Origin: a virus
Virus record (IMG/VR): IMGVR_UViG_3300040856_001210
Span: 1 to 27,396 of that record
Reading direction: 5' to 3' (one strand)
DNA length: 27,396 bases
Both the position numbers and the translations under genes were made by a program. The notes beneath the pieces are model-generated. The model saw only the letters and a program-made list of their open reading frames with translations, was not told the DNA's origin and did no database searches. Shown piece after piece: positions 6,953-14,453 of this stretch. Position 1 is the first letter of the stretch. Each line of letters starts with the position of its first letter.

Positions 6953-9064
6953 TCAGTCAACACTTAGTTCCGTCTGTTCCATCCAATTTGGGCCATAAGA
7001 TCCCTCGATGTCTAAAGGCAAAACGCAGCGGTACCCGAAGCGTCCCTCTAGCTCGTCTGTGACGCCAGTCATGGCCCACTTGAGCGCACCATTGACCTTT
7101 TCCAGTTCGTCTGGATGGATGTCTACGACGATGGAGTCATGCACCGTCAGGATGATCTTTGACTTCAGGTTAAGTGACTTGAAGATGGTCAGCGCACGGA
7201 TACACGCCAGAGGGACTTGATCCGCTGTAGCAAAGCTCTGAACTGGGAAGTTAACCACTTGCGTGTGGTTGGTAATTCTTCCTGACCGAAGCCGTTTAGC
7301 TCCGGGGAACGCAAACTGTCTGCCACTCGGTGTTTGTATAAATCCTCGTTTGAGAACTTGGTCTGCGAGTTCGCCGTGCCATTTCTTGAGGCCTTTGTAG
7401 ACATTGAAATACTCCTTAAAATACGTTTGCACATGCTCCGGCTCACCTGCGCCCATGCCGCCGTAGAGGGGGCTGAACGTCACAGATTTTGCTGCGGAGC
7501 GTTGGTCCTTGGTTACCTGTTCTGGTGGTATTTGGTGGATGATTGACGCAGTCTGGCTGTGTACATCCTTGCCGTTCAGAATGTCTTCGATGATCTGTTC
7601 GTCTCTGGATAGTTCCCCAGCGACTCTAAATTCCAAACCACTGAAGTCCCATTCTCCGATGAGACCGTTCTCGAACCGACTGACAATCGCCTTACGAACC
7701 TCGAACTTTGATCCCTTGGGTAAGTTCTGGAAGTTGGGGTTAGTAGAACTCAGGCGGCCCGTCGCAGTCACAGTCTGATTAAAGGACGAGTGCAATAGAC
7801 CAGACGGTCTAGTCCATGTCTGGATGCCTTTAACGAAACTGTCGAGGTAGGTACTGATAGCATTCAGGCGGCTGATCTTCTCTAGAAACTCTACCGCAAT
7901 CAGGTTGTCCTTGAACTTGGCCTGACTGATCAGCTTCTTGATTGTGATCTTGTCAGTCTTGAACCCATTGATCGACGCATCATCCGCCGACGTAGGATTC
8001 AGCTTCAGTCCCGCTACCTTACCGTGTGGTATGTATAACGCACCTTCGCCATGACATACTGGGCATTTGTTTAGCTGCTTAAACGGCGTACCGTCTTTGC
8101 GCATCTTTCGAATCTTGCCTACGCCTTCACACTCGATGCAAGACTGAGCCACCGTCCGATATATCTTCTGGGTCGTCTCACGTACTGCACGAGAGAAGGC
8201 CGCTGCATTCATCCGAGGCGGACGTAGCTTCTTCCCTCTGTGATCGACGCCGATGTTCCATGTTGTACGATGTACTTCTTTGTCCATCACCTGACGGCTG
8301 TAGATTACCTTCGATAGATCCGCACCAGAGTTTAGGTTGATGGGTGTATCGCCCATGACTTCGGTCACGATCTCGTCGAGACGTTTCTCTAGTGCGTCCT
8401 TCTCACGCTGATAGTTGCTGCCGACTTCGTTCAATACGCCGAGGTCAATCTTGATGCCGTTGCCTTCGATCTCTAACAAGAAATCCATCATGTCCATCAT
8501 CAGATCCATGACCTTGACCAACGGCTTTAGCTCGTCTGTCGCAAAGTCGTCTTGTTGTTGATAATAGATCTCGGCGCATGAGATTACGTCGGCCTCTGCG
8601 TACTCGTGTACAATGTTCAGAGGCATAGCCTCGAAACCAGTGCCAGACTTGAACATCTCATCGACTAGGTCTGACTTCTTACGAGTGACGTTCCTACGCT
8701 CGGCTGTAGCTTTAAGCGACAACTCGGTGCGCTGGCCTCGTGCCAGTATATATTCTGCCACCATCGTGCAGTATATACGTTCTGGTATACGGAAGCCCAT
8801 CTCTAGTAGCCAGAAGGCGTCGAACTTAGCATTGTGGCATACCATTACGTCGGCCCAGTCTAGGGCTTCTTGTAATGCATCACGACTATCAGGCACTGGC
8901 TGTTCGTTGTGGTAGAAGACAGAGAACTCTACGTCTAAGAACACAGGATCGCTCTTAGCCCAGTAGAAGGCTACCGCTTTGTTGTTTGGGTTCTTAGGCG
9001 AGTTGTCTGTTTTATCTCCGAGCTTGCATACGGTTGTTTCACCGTCCAAAAACAAAACATTCAT
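6953..9064 (-). CDS. polA: Family A DNA polymerase with 3'-5' exonuclease
   Basis: The 703-residue replicative polymerase has an exonuclease domain with Asp7 and Glu9 (FLDGET), Asp82 (HNAKFDAFW) and Asp159 (YAEAD). The polymerase domain has motif A at Asp473 (WDFSGLEFR), motif B with Arg522, Lys526, Phe530 and Tyr534 (QRSAAKSVTFSPLYGG), and motif C His642-Asp643 (TVHDS). Phe530 occupies the position of Phe762 of E. coli Pol I. Between the two domains is a zinc-finger-like insert with Cys309/Cys312 and Cys334/Cys337, each followed by a GxG-type turn as in DnaJ. There is no 5' nuclease domain. GGGAATG precedes the ATG, which overlaps the stop of the 52-residue gene upstream as ATGA. Confidence 0.95.
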   Translation of the reverse strand: MNVLFLDGETTVCKLGDKTDNSPKNPNNKAVAFYWAKSDPVFLDVEFSVFYHNEQPVPDSRDALQEALDWADVMVCHNAKFDAFWLLEMGFRIPERIYCTMVAEYILARGQRTELSLKATAERRNVTRKKSDLVDEMFKSGTGFEAMPLNIVHEYAEADVISCAEIYYQQQDDFATDELKPLVKVMDLMMDMMDFLLEIEGNGIKIDLGVLNEVGSNYQREKDALEKRLDEIVTEVMGDTPINLNSGADLSKVIYSRQVMDKEVHRTTWNIGVDHRGKKLRPPRMNAAAFSRAVRETTQKIYRTVAQSCIECEGVGKIRKMRKDGTPFKQLNKCPVCHGEGALYIPHGKVAGLKLNPTSADDASINGFKTDKITIKKLISQAKFKDNLIAVEFLEKISRLNAISTYLDSFVKGIQTWTRPSGLLHSSFNQTVTATGRLSSTNPNFQNLPKGSKFEVRKAIVSRFENGLIGEWDFSGLEFRVAGELSRDEQIIEDILNGKDVHSQTASIIHQIPPEQVTKDQRSAAKSVTFSPLYGGMGAGEPEHVQTYFKEYFNVYKGLKKWHGELADQVLKRGFIQTPSGRQFAFPGAKRLRSGRITNHTQVVNFPVQSFATADQVPLACIRALTIFKSLNLKSKIILTVHDSIVVDIHPDELEKVNGALKWAMTGVTDELEGRFGYRCVLPLDIEGSYGPNWMEQTELSVD

Positions 9065-9219
9065 TTGTAGTACATTCCCTTCAGCATCTTTTCGAGCATC
9101 AGGAAGTGGTCAAGGATCTGTAGCTGCTTTGCCACAAGATGATTTGGTTCTTTTTTCTGCTCGGCTTTTTTCTTATCGATTAGTTCATAAAATTCTTGGA
9201 GATCAGTCTCATTCAACAT
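9061..9219 (-). CDS. Small helical protein between helicase and polymerase (52 aa)
   Basis: Reading from the ATG at 9219 gives MLNETDLQEFYELIDKKKAE and continues in frame for 52 residues to a TGA that overlaps the polymerase start. AGAGGT lies upstream, and the first 11 bases overlap the end of the helicase gene. The protein is almost all charged helix (EQKKEPNHLVAKQLQILDHF), suggesting a short coiled coil or adaptor. Tight overlap on both sides in a replication block argues that it is real and perhaps a replisome accessory. I do not recognise a family. Confidence 0.75.
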   Translation of the reverse strand: MLNETDLQEFYELIDKKKAEQKKEPNHLVAKQLQILDHFLMLEKMLKGMYYK

Positions 9220-10429
9220 AACGGCTTACCTCTGGTTGAATGTTGCAGATGATCGTTCCATGCCATCCGCTGAGTTTGTTCTTAGAGATCGTGACAAAAC
9301 GTGTGTGGTCTGGCTCATTGCTCTCCACTTCAGCGTTATGTCGGCCTACACCAAGGATCAGGTCAGACTCTGCCGCCTTACCAATCTTGGAGCCTTCCAT
9401 CATCGTGAAGGATAGTCGGGTCTTTTTCTCTGCATCCGCAGAAGCCTGAGACACGGCTAAGACTGCACATTGCTGCCTCTTGGCTACCTCACGAAGGCGG
9501 CGATAGAGTTCCCGCAGCCGCTCGTGTGATGCGTTGTAGTTGCCTTCAATTTGCACCTTGTCCGCCTGATCGATGATCAGTACGTCTACCGCCTCGGATT
9601 CACACTTGGCCTCGATCTGGGCCAGCGTCCAATCCTGTATGTCGAACATCTCGATGTTGTCTTCGATGTCTTCGAACTTCTTACGGCATAGGGTAGGGGC
9701 ATCAGCAATCTGGTACTTGTCCATGCCAGACCATGCTTGCATTGCACGGTACATAGTACGGCTAGTCTGTTCCTCGTTGCCTAGGTATAGGACTTTGGCT
9801 CCTTGCTCACAGAAACCACCCGGGGCGCAGCATAGACTAATGACAAATGCCGTCTTGCCTGTGTTGGGTGTGGCGAAGATAATCCCGAATTCTGCGGGAC
9901 CAATACCATAGCAGACTTCTTTGATCGTTGAGATGTTAAACGCCCAACGGGAATCATCTCCGGTTTGAGCCATAAGCTCAAAGATGTCTTTCGTAGTCGG
10001 AGTACCAAAATCATCGGGTTTGAAGCCATCGGAACTCTCCTCGATTAGCTTGCGTAGCTGTTGTAGTGCGTCGTAATTCCCTTGGTTAATCGCCACGCCT
10101 AAGTTGGCAATGTCTAGTCCACGGGCCTGACGCCACATATTAGTAATCACATCAGCCGCAATGTCGTCAGACATTGGGTCGGTCTTCGAGATGACGTTAA
10201 CCAGATCCTGAATGATTGCTTTGTCTGATGCGGTAGCTACTGGGTTTTGCATCTCATACAAGGCCATCAGTTCCTTGGCTGTGATGTCATGGTCATACTT
10301 ATCATGTGCCGCAATCAATACTTTGTAGAGATCTTGGGCATCGTCTCCGAAAAAATCGGCCTTCAGTCGGCTCTTATTCTCTCGGTAAAATTGGCTCGAT
10401 AGTAGGTTCCTTAATACTGCGTGGTCCAA
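9209..10429 (-). CDS. DnaB-type replicative helicase
   Basis: The 406-residue protein has an N-terminal helical region (about 1-135) and a RecA-like motor domain. Walker A is ATPNTGKT (186-193) and Walker B is VDVLIIDQAD (281-290) with Asp287; SQASAD and the LGVGRH region downstream match later SF4 motifs. It should unwind DNA at the phage fork as a hexamer, fed by the primase gene upstream on the same strand. The start is TTG at 10429, chosen because GAGGAGAG lies upstream and no in-frame ATG gives the N-terminal helix MDHAVLRNLLSSQFY. It follows a terminator and probably has its own promoter, then overlaps the 52-residue gene. Confidence 0.9.
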   Translation of the reverse strand: MDHAVLRNLLSSQFYRENKSRLKADFFGDDAQDLYKVLIAAHDKYDHDITAKELMALYEMQNPVATASDKAIIQDLVNVISKTDPMSDDIAADVITNMWRQARGLDIANLGVAINQGNYDALQQLRKLIEESSDGFKPDDFGTPTTKDIFELMAQTGDDSRWAFNISTIKEVCYGIGPAEFGIIFATPNTGKTAFVISLCCAPGGFCEQGAKVLYLGNEEQTSRTMYRAMQAWSGMDKYQIADAPTLCRKKFEDIEDNIEMFDIQDWTLAQIEAKCESEAVDVLIIDQADKVQIEGNYNASHERLRELYRRLREVAKRQQCAVLAVSQASADAEKKTRLSFTMMEGSKIGKAAESDLILGVGRHNAEVESNEPDHTRFVTISKNKLSGWHGTIICNIQPEVSRYVE

Positions 10430-10488
10430 TCGGCACTCTCCTCTTCAAGTTAGTTAGGATTTATTAAGTGGCACGACACGCACCGATC

Positions 10489-10494
10489 TGTCAA
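10489..10494 (-). promoter_or_regulatory. Candidate -35 element for the helicase-polymerase operon
   Basis: A perfect TTGACA reads leftward between the terminator and the helicase start. The nearest -10-like hexamers (CTTAAT or TTAATA) are 20-21 bases away, longer than the usual 17, so this may be an activated promoter or one read by a non-standard polymerase. A promoter is needed here because the terminator just upstream isolates this operon. Confidence 0.35.
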
Positions 10495-10504
10495 TAGTCG
10501 GCAT

Positions 10505-10532
10505 AAAAAAAGCCCCGCCGAAATGGCGAGGC
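10505..10532 (-). terminator. Intrinsic terminator between the primase block and the helicase operon
   Basis: Read leftward, GCCTCGCC (10532-10525) pairs with GGCGGGGC (10519-10512), with one G-U pair and a five-base loop, followed by seven T residues. It ends the transcript carrying primase and two small genes. Confidence 0.88.
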
Positions 10533-10560
10533 CTCTAAGTACCCCTAGTATGGGGAAGGT

Positions 10561-10761
10561 CTAGTTGTTGCGGAACTTCATCCGTTTGATGTCTAGTGGA
10601 GCATCACCCCGACGCTCTTTTAGATCCATCTGATAATGGACAACTCTACGATTGCCCGTCACGATATTCTTCAAGGCTGCTTCGAGCTTCTCTTGCTCTT
10701 CGGCTGCTTCCTTAAACCCTTCGAACTCAAAATCGATGACCAAGATCCCTCTGGCTTTCAT
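10561..10761 (-). CDS. Small hypothetical protein (66 aa)
   Basis: A 66-residue protein starting MKARGILVIDFEFEGFKEAA: a short hydrophobic strand, a long charged helix (EEQEKLEAALKNIV), a second strand (RRVVHYQMDLKERRG) and a basic tail. The strand-helix-strand layout recalls small nucleic-acid-binding or dimerisation folds, but I cannot name a family. AAAGGAAAGGG precedes the ATG by nine bases. It sits directly before the terminator, so it is the last gene of the primase transcript. Confidence 0.72.
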   Translation of the reverse strand: MKARGILVIDFEFEGFKEAAEEQEKLEAALKNIVTGNRRVVHYQMDLKERRGDAPLDIKRMKFRNN

Positions 10762-10855
10762 GGTTATACACCCTTTCCTTTAGTTTTACGTCGGTACTAG
10801 GTTAGCTTCGACGGATATTTGTTAATGCAGAAGATCGACTGCGTATGATTGGCGG

Positions 10856-11056
10856 CTATAAGGAAAAGGCGGGGGGACCGCTAGGGGGATTCTGTAATGA
10901 GGCCGTATAAACCATCATATTTATAGGAAGCTCTGCGGCTTTAGTACGTGACCGCATACGGTTAACTCTAGCATTGCTACTGCCGCCCGAGATGAACTCC
11001 CAAGTGAAGATGCTGTTTACCGTAGTATACTTTGTATCTGTTCGCCAGTAAGGCAT
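10856..11056 (-). CDS. Possible small basic protein overlapping the primase end (66 aa)
   Basis: The frame starts at an ATG 40 bases inside the primase 3' end, with GGAG eleven bases upstream, and encodes MPYWRTDTKYTTVNSIFTWE followed by a basic Arg-rich stretch and a Pro/Ser-rich end. It fills an otherwise empty stretch of about 250 bases between primase and the next gene, which supports it. The amino-acid make-up is odd, however, and I recognise no family, so it could be a chance frame. Read as a tentative call. Confidence 0.45.
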   Translation of the reverse strand: MPYWRTDTKYTTVNSIFTWEFISGGSSNARVNRMRSRTKAAELPINMMVYTASLQNPPSGPPAFSL

Positions 11057-11787
11057 TTAAGATCGGTCTCCGTAAATCTTACAGTAGCATTACACACTGA
11101 CTGCACACTCTTAACGAGAGACAGTGCCTTGGAACTCGCATCTTTGTCAAGGACTATCAACACATGAGTAAAATGGCGTAACCTAGCCTTAATACGGGGC
11201 GTCATTCGTGTGCCTAGTAATGCGAATCCAGAATAGCCGTCTATCCGAGACACAGAACATGCACTAGGAGTGTCCTCTACTAATACGGGGATACCTTTAC
11301 CTACTAATATACCTTCAGCCGTATTGCCGTAGGTAAACCATTTAGGTGTGCGGTTGTCTAAGGCTCGGCCTACAGCCCCCTGACCGTCTTCGGTATAGAA
11401 TAGGACTCTATTATCTCTTGGGGCGTACTTAATCTTGATAAGACCTCGATTGTAAGCCTCTAGGCTATTCACTGATTCGAGATAGGCCATAGCCTCTGGA
11501 TGATGATCTACTGAACTGACAATCGATGGTAATGAGTTGTAGTATACAGCCTTAGTCTCACGCCTATGGATGTAGTCTTTAACTCCAGTGATACTTCTAC
11601 CGACTCTGTATGAGCCTTTGACTCCGCATGAGGCTCTAAAGCAATTCCACAAGAGCTTACCGTCTTGCTTTAAGATCCCAAACTTCTTTCGTCCGCCACA
11701 GAATGGACAGTCTAATGATCTCTTCTCTCCATCTTTGATCTTAATCGAGGATAAGATGTCGATTTGATCCCTGTACGAATAATGCAT
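11017..11787 (-). CDS. DNA primase with zinc-binding and TOPRIM domains (256 aa)
   Basis: The N-terminus carries a zinc-binding motif with Cys27-x2-Cys30 (CPFC) and Cys49-x4-Cys54 (CFRASC), used by primases to read template sites. A TOPRIM catalytic domain follows, with Glu171 (LVEDTPSA) and Asp214-x-Asp216 (VLDKDAS) for metal binding. It should lay down RNA primers for the polymerase and work with the separately encoded helicase. At 256 residues it is short, like the primase half of T7-type proteins without the helicase half. It is the first gene after the attP region on this strand; a GGGGCC/GGCCCC hairpin (11812-11827) lies in its leader. Confidence 0.88.
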   Translation of the reverse strand: MHYSYRDQIDILSSIKIKDGEKRSLDCPFCGGRKKFGILKQDGKLLWNCFRASCGVKGSYRVGRSITGVKDYIHRRETKAVYYNSLPSIVSSVDHHPEAMAYLESVNSLEAYNRGLIKIKYAPRDNRVLFYTEDGQGAVGRALDNRTPKWFTYGNTAEGILVGKGIPVLVEDTPSACSVSRIDGYSGFALLGTRMTPRIKARLRHFTHVLIVLDKDASSKALSLVKSVQSVCNATVRFTETDLKCLTGEQIQSILR

Positions 11788-11859
11788 ACTAAACCTCTAT
11801 AGGGGATAGTTCGGGGCCAAACGGCCCCTCACTTATATCGCTAAAAAAACATTTGTCTA

Positions 11860-11875
11860 GTGCTTAAATTAGCAC
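11860..11875. promoter_or_regulatory. Palindrome GTGCT-N6-AGCAC next to attP
   Basis: The arms AGTGCT and AGCACT are separated by TAAATT. The same GTGCT-N6-AGCAC pattern with an AT-only spacer occurs once more that I can find, at 20129-20144 in front of the right-arm promoter. This suggests a shared dimeric DNA-binding protein, for example a repressor or recombination directionality factor. It lies 60 bases from the attP core and upstream of primase. Confidence 0.5.
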
Positions 11876-11934
11876 TTTGGTAACGGCCCAGCCACTCCCG
11901 TTTCCTGTAAGCCATTGGTTTTGTTATTGGATCG

Positions 11935-11977
11935 CATAACCTGAAGGTCGTAGGTTCAAATCCTACTCCCGCAACCA
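11935..11977 (+). other. attP: Putative attP core: 3' half of an initiator tRNA-fMet gene
   Basis: The 43 bases run from the anticodon CAT through the 3' half of the anticodon stem (AACCTG), the variable loop, a complete T arm (GTAGG, loop, CCTAC) and the acceptor strand TCCCGCA to ACCA. The A before the discriminator base and the CAT anticodon are those of initiator tRNA. There is no matching 5' half: the bases before CAT do not form the D arm or the GCGGG acceptor strand. This is what a tyrosine-recombinase phage carries so that integration rebuilds the host tRNA gene. The integrase gene lies 1.3 kb away. Confidence 0.85.
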
Positions 11978-12036
11978 AGTGTCTGAACTCATTAGGCTTT
12001 ATGCCTACCAATGGGGTGGAGTGGGTTTTAGTGGTG

Positions 12037-12324
12037 TCATTCCGCATTTTTTTGGCTTCTTTCTTTAGCACGTCCACGTTCTTCCGAATCCATAGGTCTG
12101 ATTTCTGTTGAAGGCTCATCCTTCTCATAGTTTATGTGGTCTTCGATGAAGTCATACACCACCTGCATGTCGAGCTTGGCTGCGGCACAGTAGAGTACTA
12201 GCCTAAGGCCTTCCTCTGCGAGTAGACCACGGGCGTGTGCGTCCATGTGAAAGGAGTAGGTAGCTGAACCGTCTTCGTGTTCCTCTACGGTCTCTACTCC
12301 GATTATTCCTGCGTCAGTATTCAT
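12037..12324 (-). CDS. Hypothetical phage protein following thyX (95 aa)
   Basis: The start overlaps the thyX stop as ATGA and has GAGGATG upstream inside thyX, so translation is coupled. The protein begins with a strand-rich half (GVETVEEHEDGSATYSFHMD) followed by a helix (LAEEGLRLVLYCAAAKLDMQVVYDFIEDHI) and a charged, Glu/Arg-rich tail. I cannot assign a function. Its place next to thymidylate synthase would suit a nucleotide-metabolism accessory, but nothing in the sequence proves that. It is the last gene before the attP region. Confidence 0.75.
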   Translation of the reverse strand: MNTDAGIIGVETVEEHEDGSATYSFHMDAHARGLLAEEGLRLVLYCAAAKLDMQVVYDFIEDHINYEKDEPSTEIRPMDSEERGRAKERSQKNAE

Positions 12325-12977
12325 TCTTCATACATCCTCAGTGCTTCCCACGAGACAGGGTACAGCCTCATCATCTCGTCATTGATCTGATCGGCTACTA
12401 GACGGCTTTCATATTGTGTGTCGGGCTTACAGCGTAGGCTACACATACGAGCAAAGGCATCTAGGCTACCTGACCAGTACCATTCAGTCATCATGGACTG
12501 TGGCAGATGCATCCTAGCCTGTTCTGGGCACACGCCTTCGTCCAGTTGCTGCTTGTAGAGGTCAGCCATTAGCTGGTTATGATACTCTACATTGGCATTG
12601 GTCTTAACTTCACCTTCACTGCCTTGTTTCTTATCCGCACTACGGCCTCGCCAAACCTCTGGCACGTAAAACTCTGGTGCATCATCGACGTATCGCCTCG
12701 ATACCTCGTTCCACCGCAGAAAGGAGTGCTTCACGAGTTGTCGAGCCACAAAGACTGGGGCTTTAACATGAAACGACACGAAGCAGTGACCAAATGGGCT
12801 GATGTGTTTCTCTTTGGCTAAGAAGACAATCAGCTTCCTGTCTTCATGCCGCAGGACTTTAGGCTCACCCATATGTACACGGGGCATGTAGCTGCTTTTC
12901 TTTCGGAAACTAACTCGTGCCGCATTGGCTACGGTCAGGTCATCACCCATACATTCATTCAGTGTTACTTCAATCAA
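12321..12977 (-). CDS. thyX: Flavin-dependent thymidylate synthase
   Basis: ThyX makes dTMP from dUMP using FAD, NADPH and methylene-tetrahydrofolate. The signature region is LVKHSFLRWNEVSRRY (81-96), which matches RHRxxSxNExSxRY except that RHR reads Lys83-His84-Ser85. FGHCFVSFHVKAPVFVARQ and the C-terminal half (QARMHLPQSMMTEWYWSGS, SLRCKPDTQYE) are typical of ThyX, and 218 residues is a normal length. The start is TTG at 12977, overlapping the stop of the 52-residue gene upstream; an ATG at residue 10 is possible but would cut the first strand. With the class II reductase it gives the phage its own route to dTTP. Confidence 0.93.
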   Translation of the reverse strand: MIEVTLNECMGDDLTVANAARVSFRKKSSYMPRVHMGEPKVLRHEDRKLIVFLAKEKHISPFGHCFVSFHVKAPVFVARQLVKHSFLRWNEVSRRYVDDAPEFYVPEVWRGRSADKKQGSEGEVKTNANVEYHNQLMADLYKQQLDEGVCPEQARMHLPQSMMTEWYWSGSLDAFARMCSLRCKPDTQYESRLVADQINDEMMRLYPVSWEALRMYEE

Positions 12978-13132
12978 AAGTCTGGCTCCCCGTTCTCGTC
13001 GAAGGTAGGCATACGGTACTTGTACTCACGTTCCGCATGGGTTTCGGTTACATCATCGTGTGGTAGCTCTGGTGATAGGACACCTATTAGCTCTAGTTCT
13101 CGTGCCATAGACACTGGGATCTCATGTTCCAT
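12974..13132 (-). CDS. Small hypothetical protein (52 aa)
   Basis: AAGGAG precedes the ATG at an ideal distance, and the frame encodes MEHEIPVSMARELELIGVLS followed by an acidic stretch and TFDENGEPDF, ending in a TGA that overlaps the TTG start of thyX. The first 11 bases overlap the end of the preceding 48-residue gene. The strong ribosome-binding site and double overlap argue for a true gene. No family is recognised; the sequence looks like a short helix followed by a flexible acidic tail. Confidence 0.72.
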   Translation of the reverse strand: MEHEIPVSMARELELIGVLSPELPHDDVTETHAEREYKYRMPTFDENGEPDF

Positions 13133-13268
13133 TAGTTCTCCTTAATTCATCACGAACTGCTACAATCAGATCGATTAGACGCTCGGTTAACACTTGGGGT
13201 GGCTTGCCTGTTAGCCGTCTAAACTCTTGCTCGAAGGCTCTTCTGGCCTCATTGACTTTTTCACTCAT
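13122..13268 (-). CDS. Small helical protein after the integrase (48 aa)
   Basis: The ATG at 13268 overlaps the integrase TGA as ATGA and has AGAGG upstream, so I prefer it to a longer upstream frame lying inside the integrase gene. The protein MSEKVNEARRAFEQEFRRLT continues with a Lys-Pro-Pro turn and a second helix (ERLIDLIVAVRDELRR). A two-helix basic protein this size coupled to an integrase could be a recombination directionality factor or a small DNA-binding protein, but no helix-turn-helix is evident. Function is unproven. Confidence 0.7.
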   Translation of the reverse strand: MSEKVNEARRAFEQEFRRLTGKPPQVLTERLIDLIVAVRDELRRTNGT

Positions 13269-14344
13269 CCAAACCTCTTGTTCATGGCACTCTCCGCCAG
13301 TTTCTTTGTGGGGCGTACATACACATTCAGTACGTTGCGGCTCATGTGGCCTGTGACTGATCGTAGTTCGTCCTCGGTACATCCCGCCTCTGCCATCTCT
13401 GTGGCTCCTGTACGGCGGAGATCTCGTAGTTGCAGGTGTTCTGGTAAACCTGCGGCTTGTCGGACTTTGGCGGCATACTTACTGTACAGACGGTTGTCGT
13501 ATGCCTTGCCTGTCGTCTCACACAACACGATAGGATCATCGTCAGAGCCTCTGGTAAGGCCTGATAGACGTTGTTTGAGGCGTGGTGAGACTTGTATCTG
13601 TATCTCGGCCTTGGTCTTCTCTTGGATAAAGGTGAAGACACCGCCAGTGTATTGGCTCCAAGTGACTTTGCGCATGTCTCCCGGCCGCTGGCATAGGTCA
13701 TAGCATAGTAGTGCGAGTGTACCGATGCTGTGTAGGCCGTGTTCGTCCGCCTGAGATATAAACTCGGATACTTGCTTGGGTTCCCATAGCACTACACGAG
13801 GCGGGGTCTCGGTCAGGCCCATCTGAGCGAATGGATTGACTGCATTCGGTGCTAGAAAGCCTCGACGGCCTGTGAACCATATGCGGCGGAGTATCTTACA
13901 TACGCCATTGGCACGGTGAACACTGTAATTCTCTCGAACTGCGTCGTAGACCTTGTCTGCCATTGCGGCATCGACGCTACGAGCCAGTACCTGACCGAAT
14001 GGTGCATTAGAACTGCCAATACGAAGGTGGGCTACGGTCTTGTACAAGAACCTGTACGTCCGTTTGGTGTTCTCTGCCTTATGCTTGAAGGCTTTGTGTT
14101 GGGTGTAGAAGTGAAACAAGGCATCTACAGTTTCTCTGTCGAGCTTTTGCTGCTTCTCACGGGTTCTCTCGAACTCTTCTACCGCCCTAGATATCATGCG
14201 GCAATGTTCTACGGCCTCTACACGGCTTTTGAACTGTTCGTAGGTAGCTCCTACATGTTCTCGGGCATAGTCAGACGGGTTACAGACCCATATTGGGCCG
14301 TCCTTCCTATCCCTTCTCTCAAGGTATTTGATCTTCTCCTGCAT
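13265..14344 (-). CDS. int: Tyrosine-recombinase integrase (359 aa)
   Basis: The protein should join phage attP to a host tRNA gene and reverse this with a directionality factor. The C-terminal catalytic domain shows Arg220 (LCQRPGDMRKVTW), a likely Lys245, Arg310 in LQLRDLRRTGATEM, His333 in VTGHMS and the nucleophile Tyr342 (NVYVRPT). The usual HxxR reads Arg307-x-x-Arg310, so the first histidine is replaced. The N-terminal 90 residues are basic and probably bind arm sites, followed by a core-binding domain at about 95-180. AAGGAG lies before the ATG. The tRNA-derived attP is downstream beyond thyX rather than adjacent. Confidence 0.92.
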   Translation of the reverse strand: MQEKIKYLERRDRKDGPIWVCNPSDYAREHVGATYEQFKSRVEAVEHCRMISRAVEEFERTREKQQKLDRETVDALFHFYTQHKAFKHKAENTKRTYRFLYKTVAHLRIGSSNAPFGQVLARSVDAAMADKVYDAVRENYSVHRANGVCKILRRIWFTGRRGFLAPNAVNPFAQMGLTETPPRVVLWEPKQVSEFISQADEHGLHSIGTLALLCYDLCQRPGDMRKVTWSQYTGGVFTFIQEKTKAEIQIQVSPRLKQRLSGLTRGSDDDPIVLCETTGKAYDNRLYSKYAAKVRQAAGLPEHLQLRDLRRTGATEMAEAGCTEDELRSVTGHMSRNVLNVYVRPTKKLAESAMNKRFG

Positions 14345-14419
14345 TCTGTTAACTCCTTAGGTTATAACGCCCTTAATCGCTACACCACGCACCTAGTTAA
14401 CGTCAAGCAAATCTTTTTA

Positions 14420-14447
14420 TTGACACCTAGCTATACTTTGCTACCAT
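14420..14447 (+). promoter_or_regulatory. Candidate promoter for a short plus-strand RNA
   Basis: A perfect TTGACA (14420-14425) is followed after 16 bases by TACCAT (14442-14447, four of six consensus bases). It points rightward into a stretch with no gene that ends at a strong terminator 61 bases from the end of the -10 box. Confidence 0.45.
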
Positions 14448-14453
14448 ACACAG

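Noticed and set aside
11935-11977. A functional tRNA gene
   Set aside because: Only the 3' half is present; no D arm or 5' acceptor strand complementary to TCCCGC lies upstream at tRNA distance.
11841-12128. Leftward frame of 95 residues containing VAGVGFEPTTF
   Set aside because: That phrase is the classic mistranslation of a tRNA 3' end read antisense; it covers the attP core, overlaps a better gene and lacks a ribosome-binding site.
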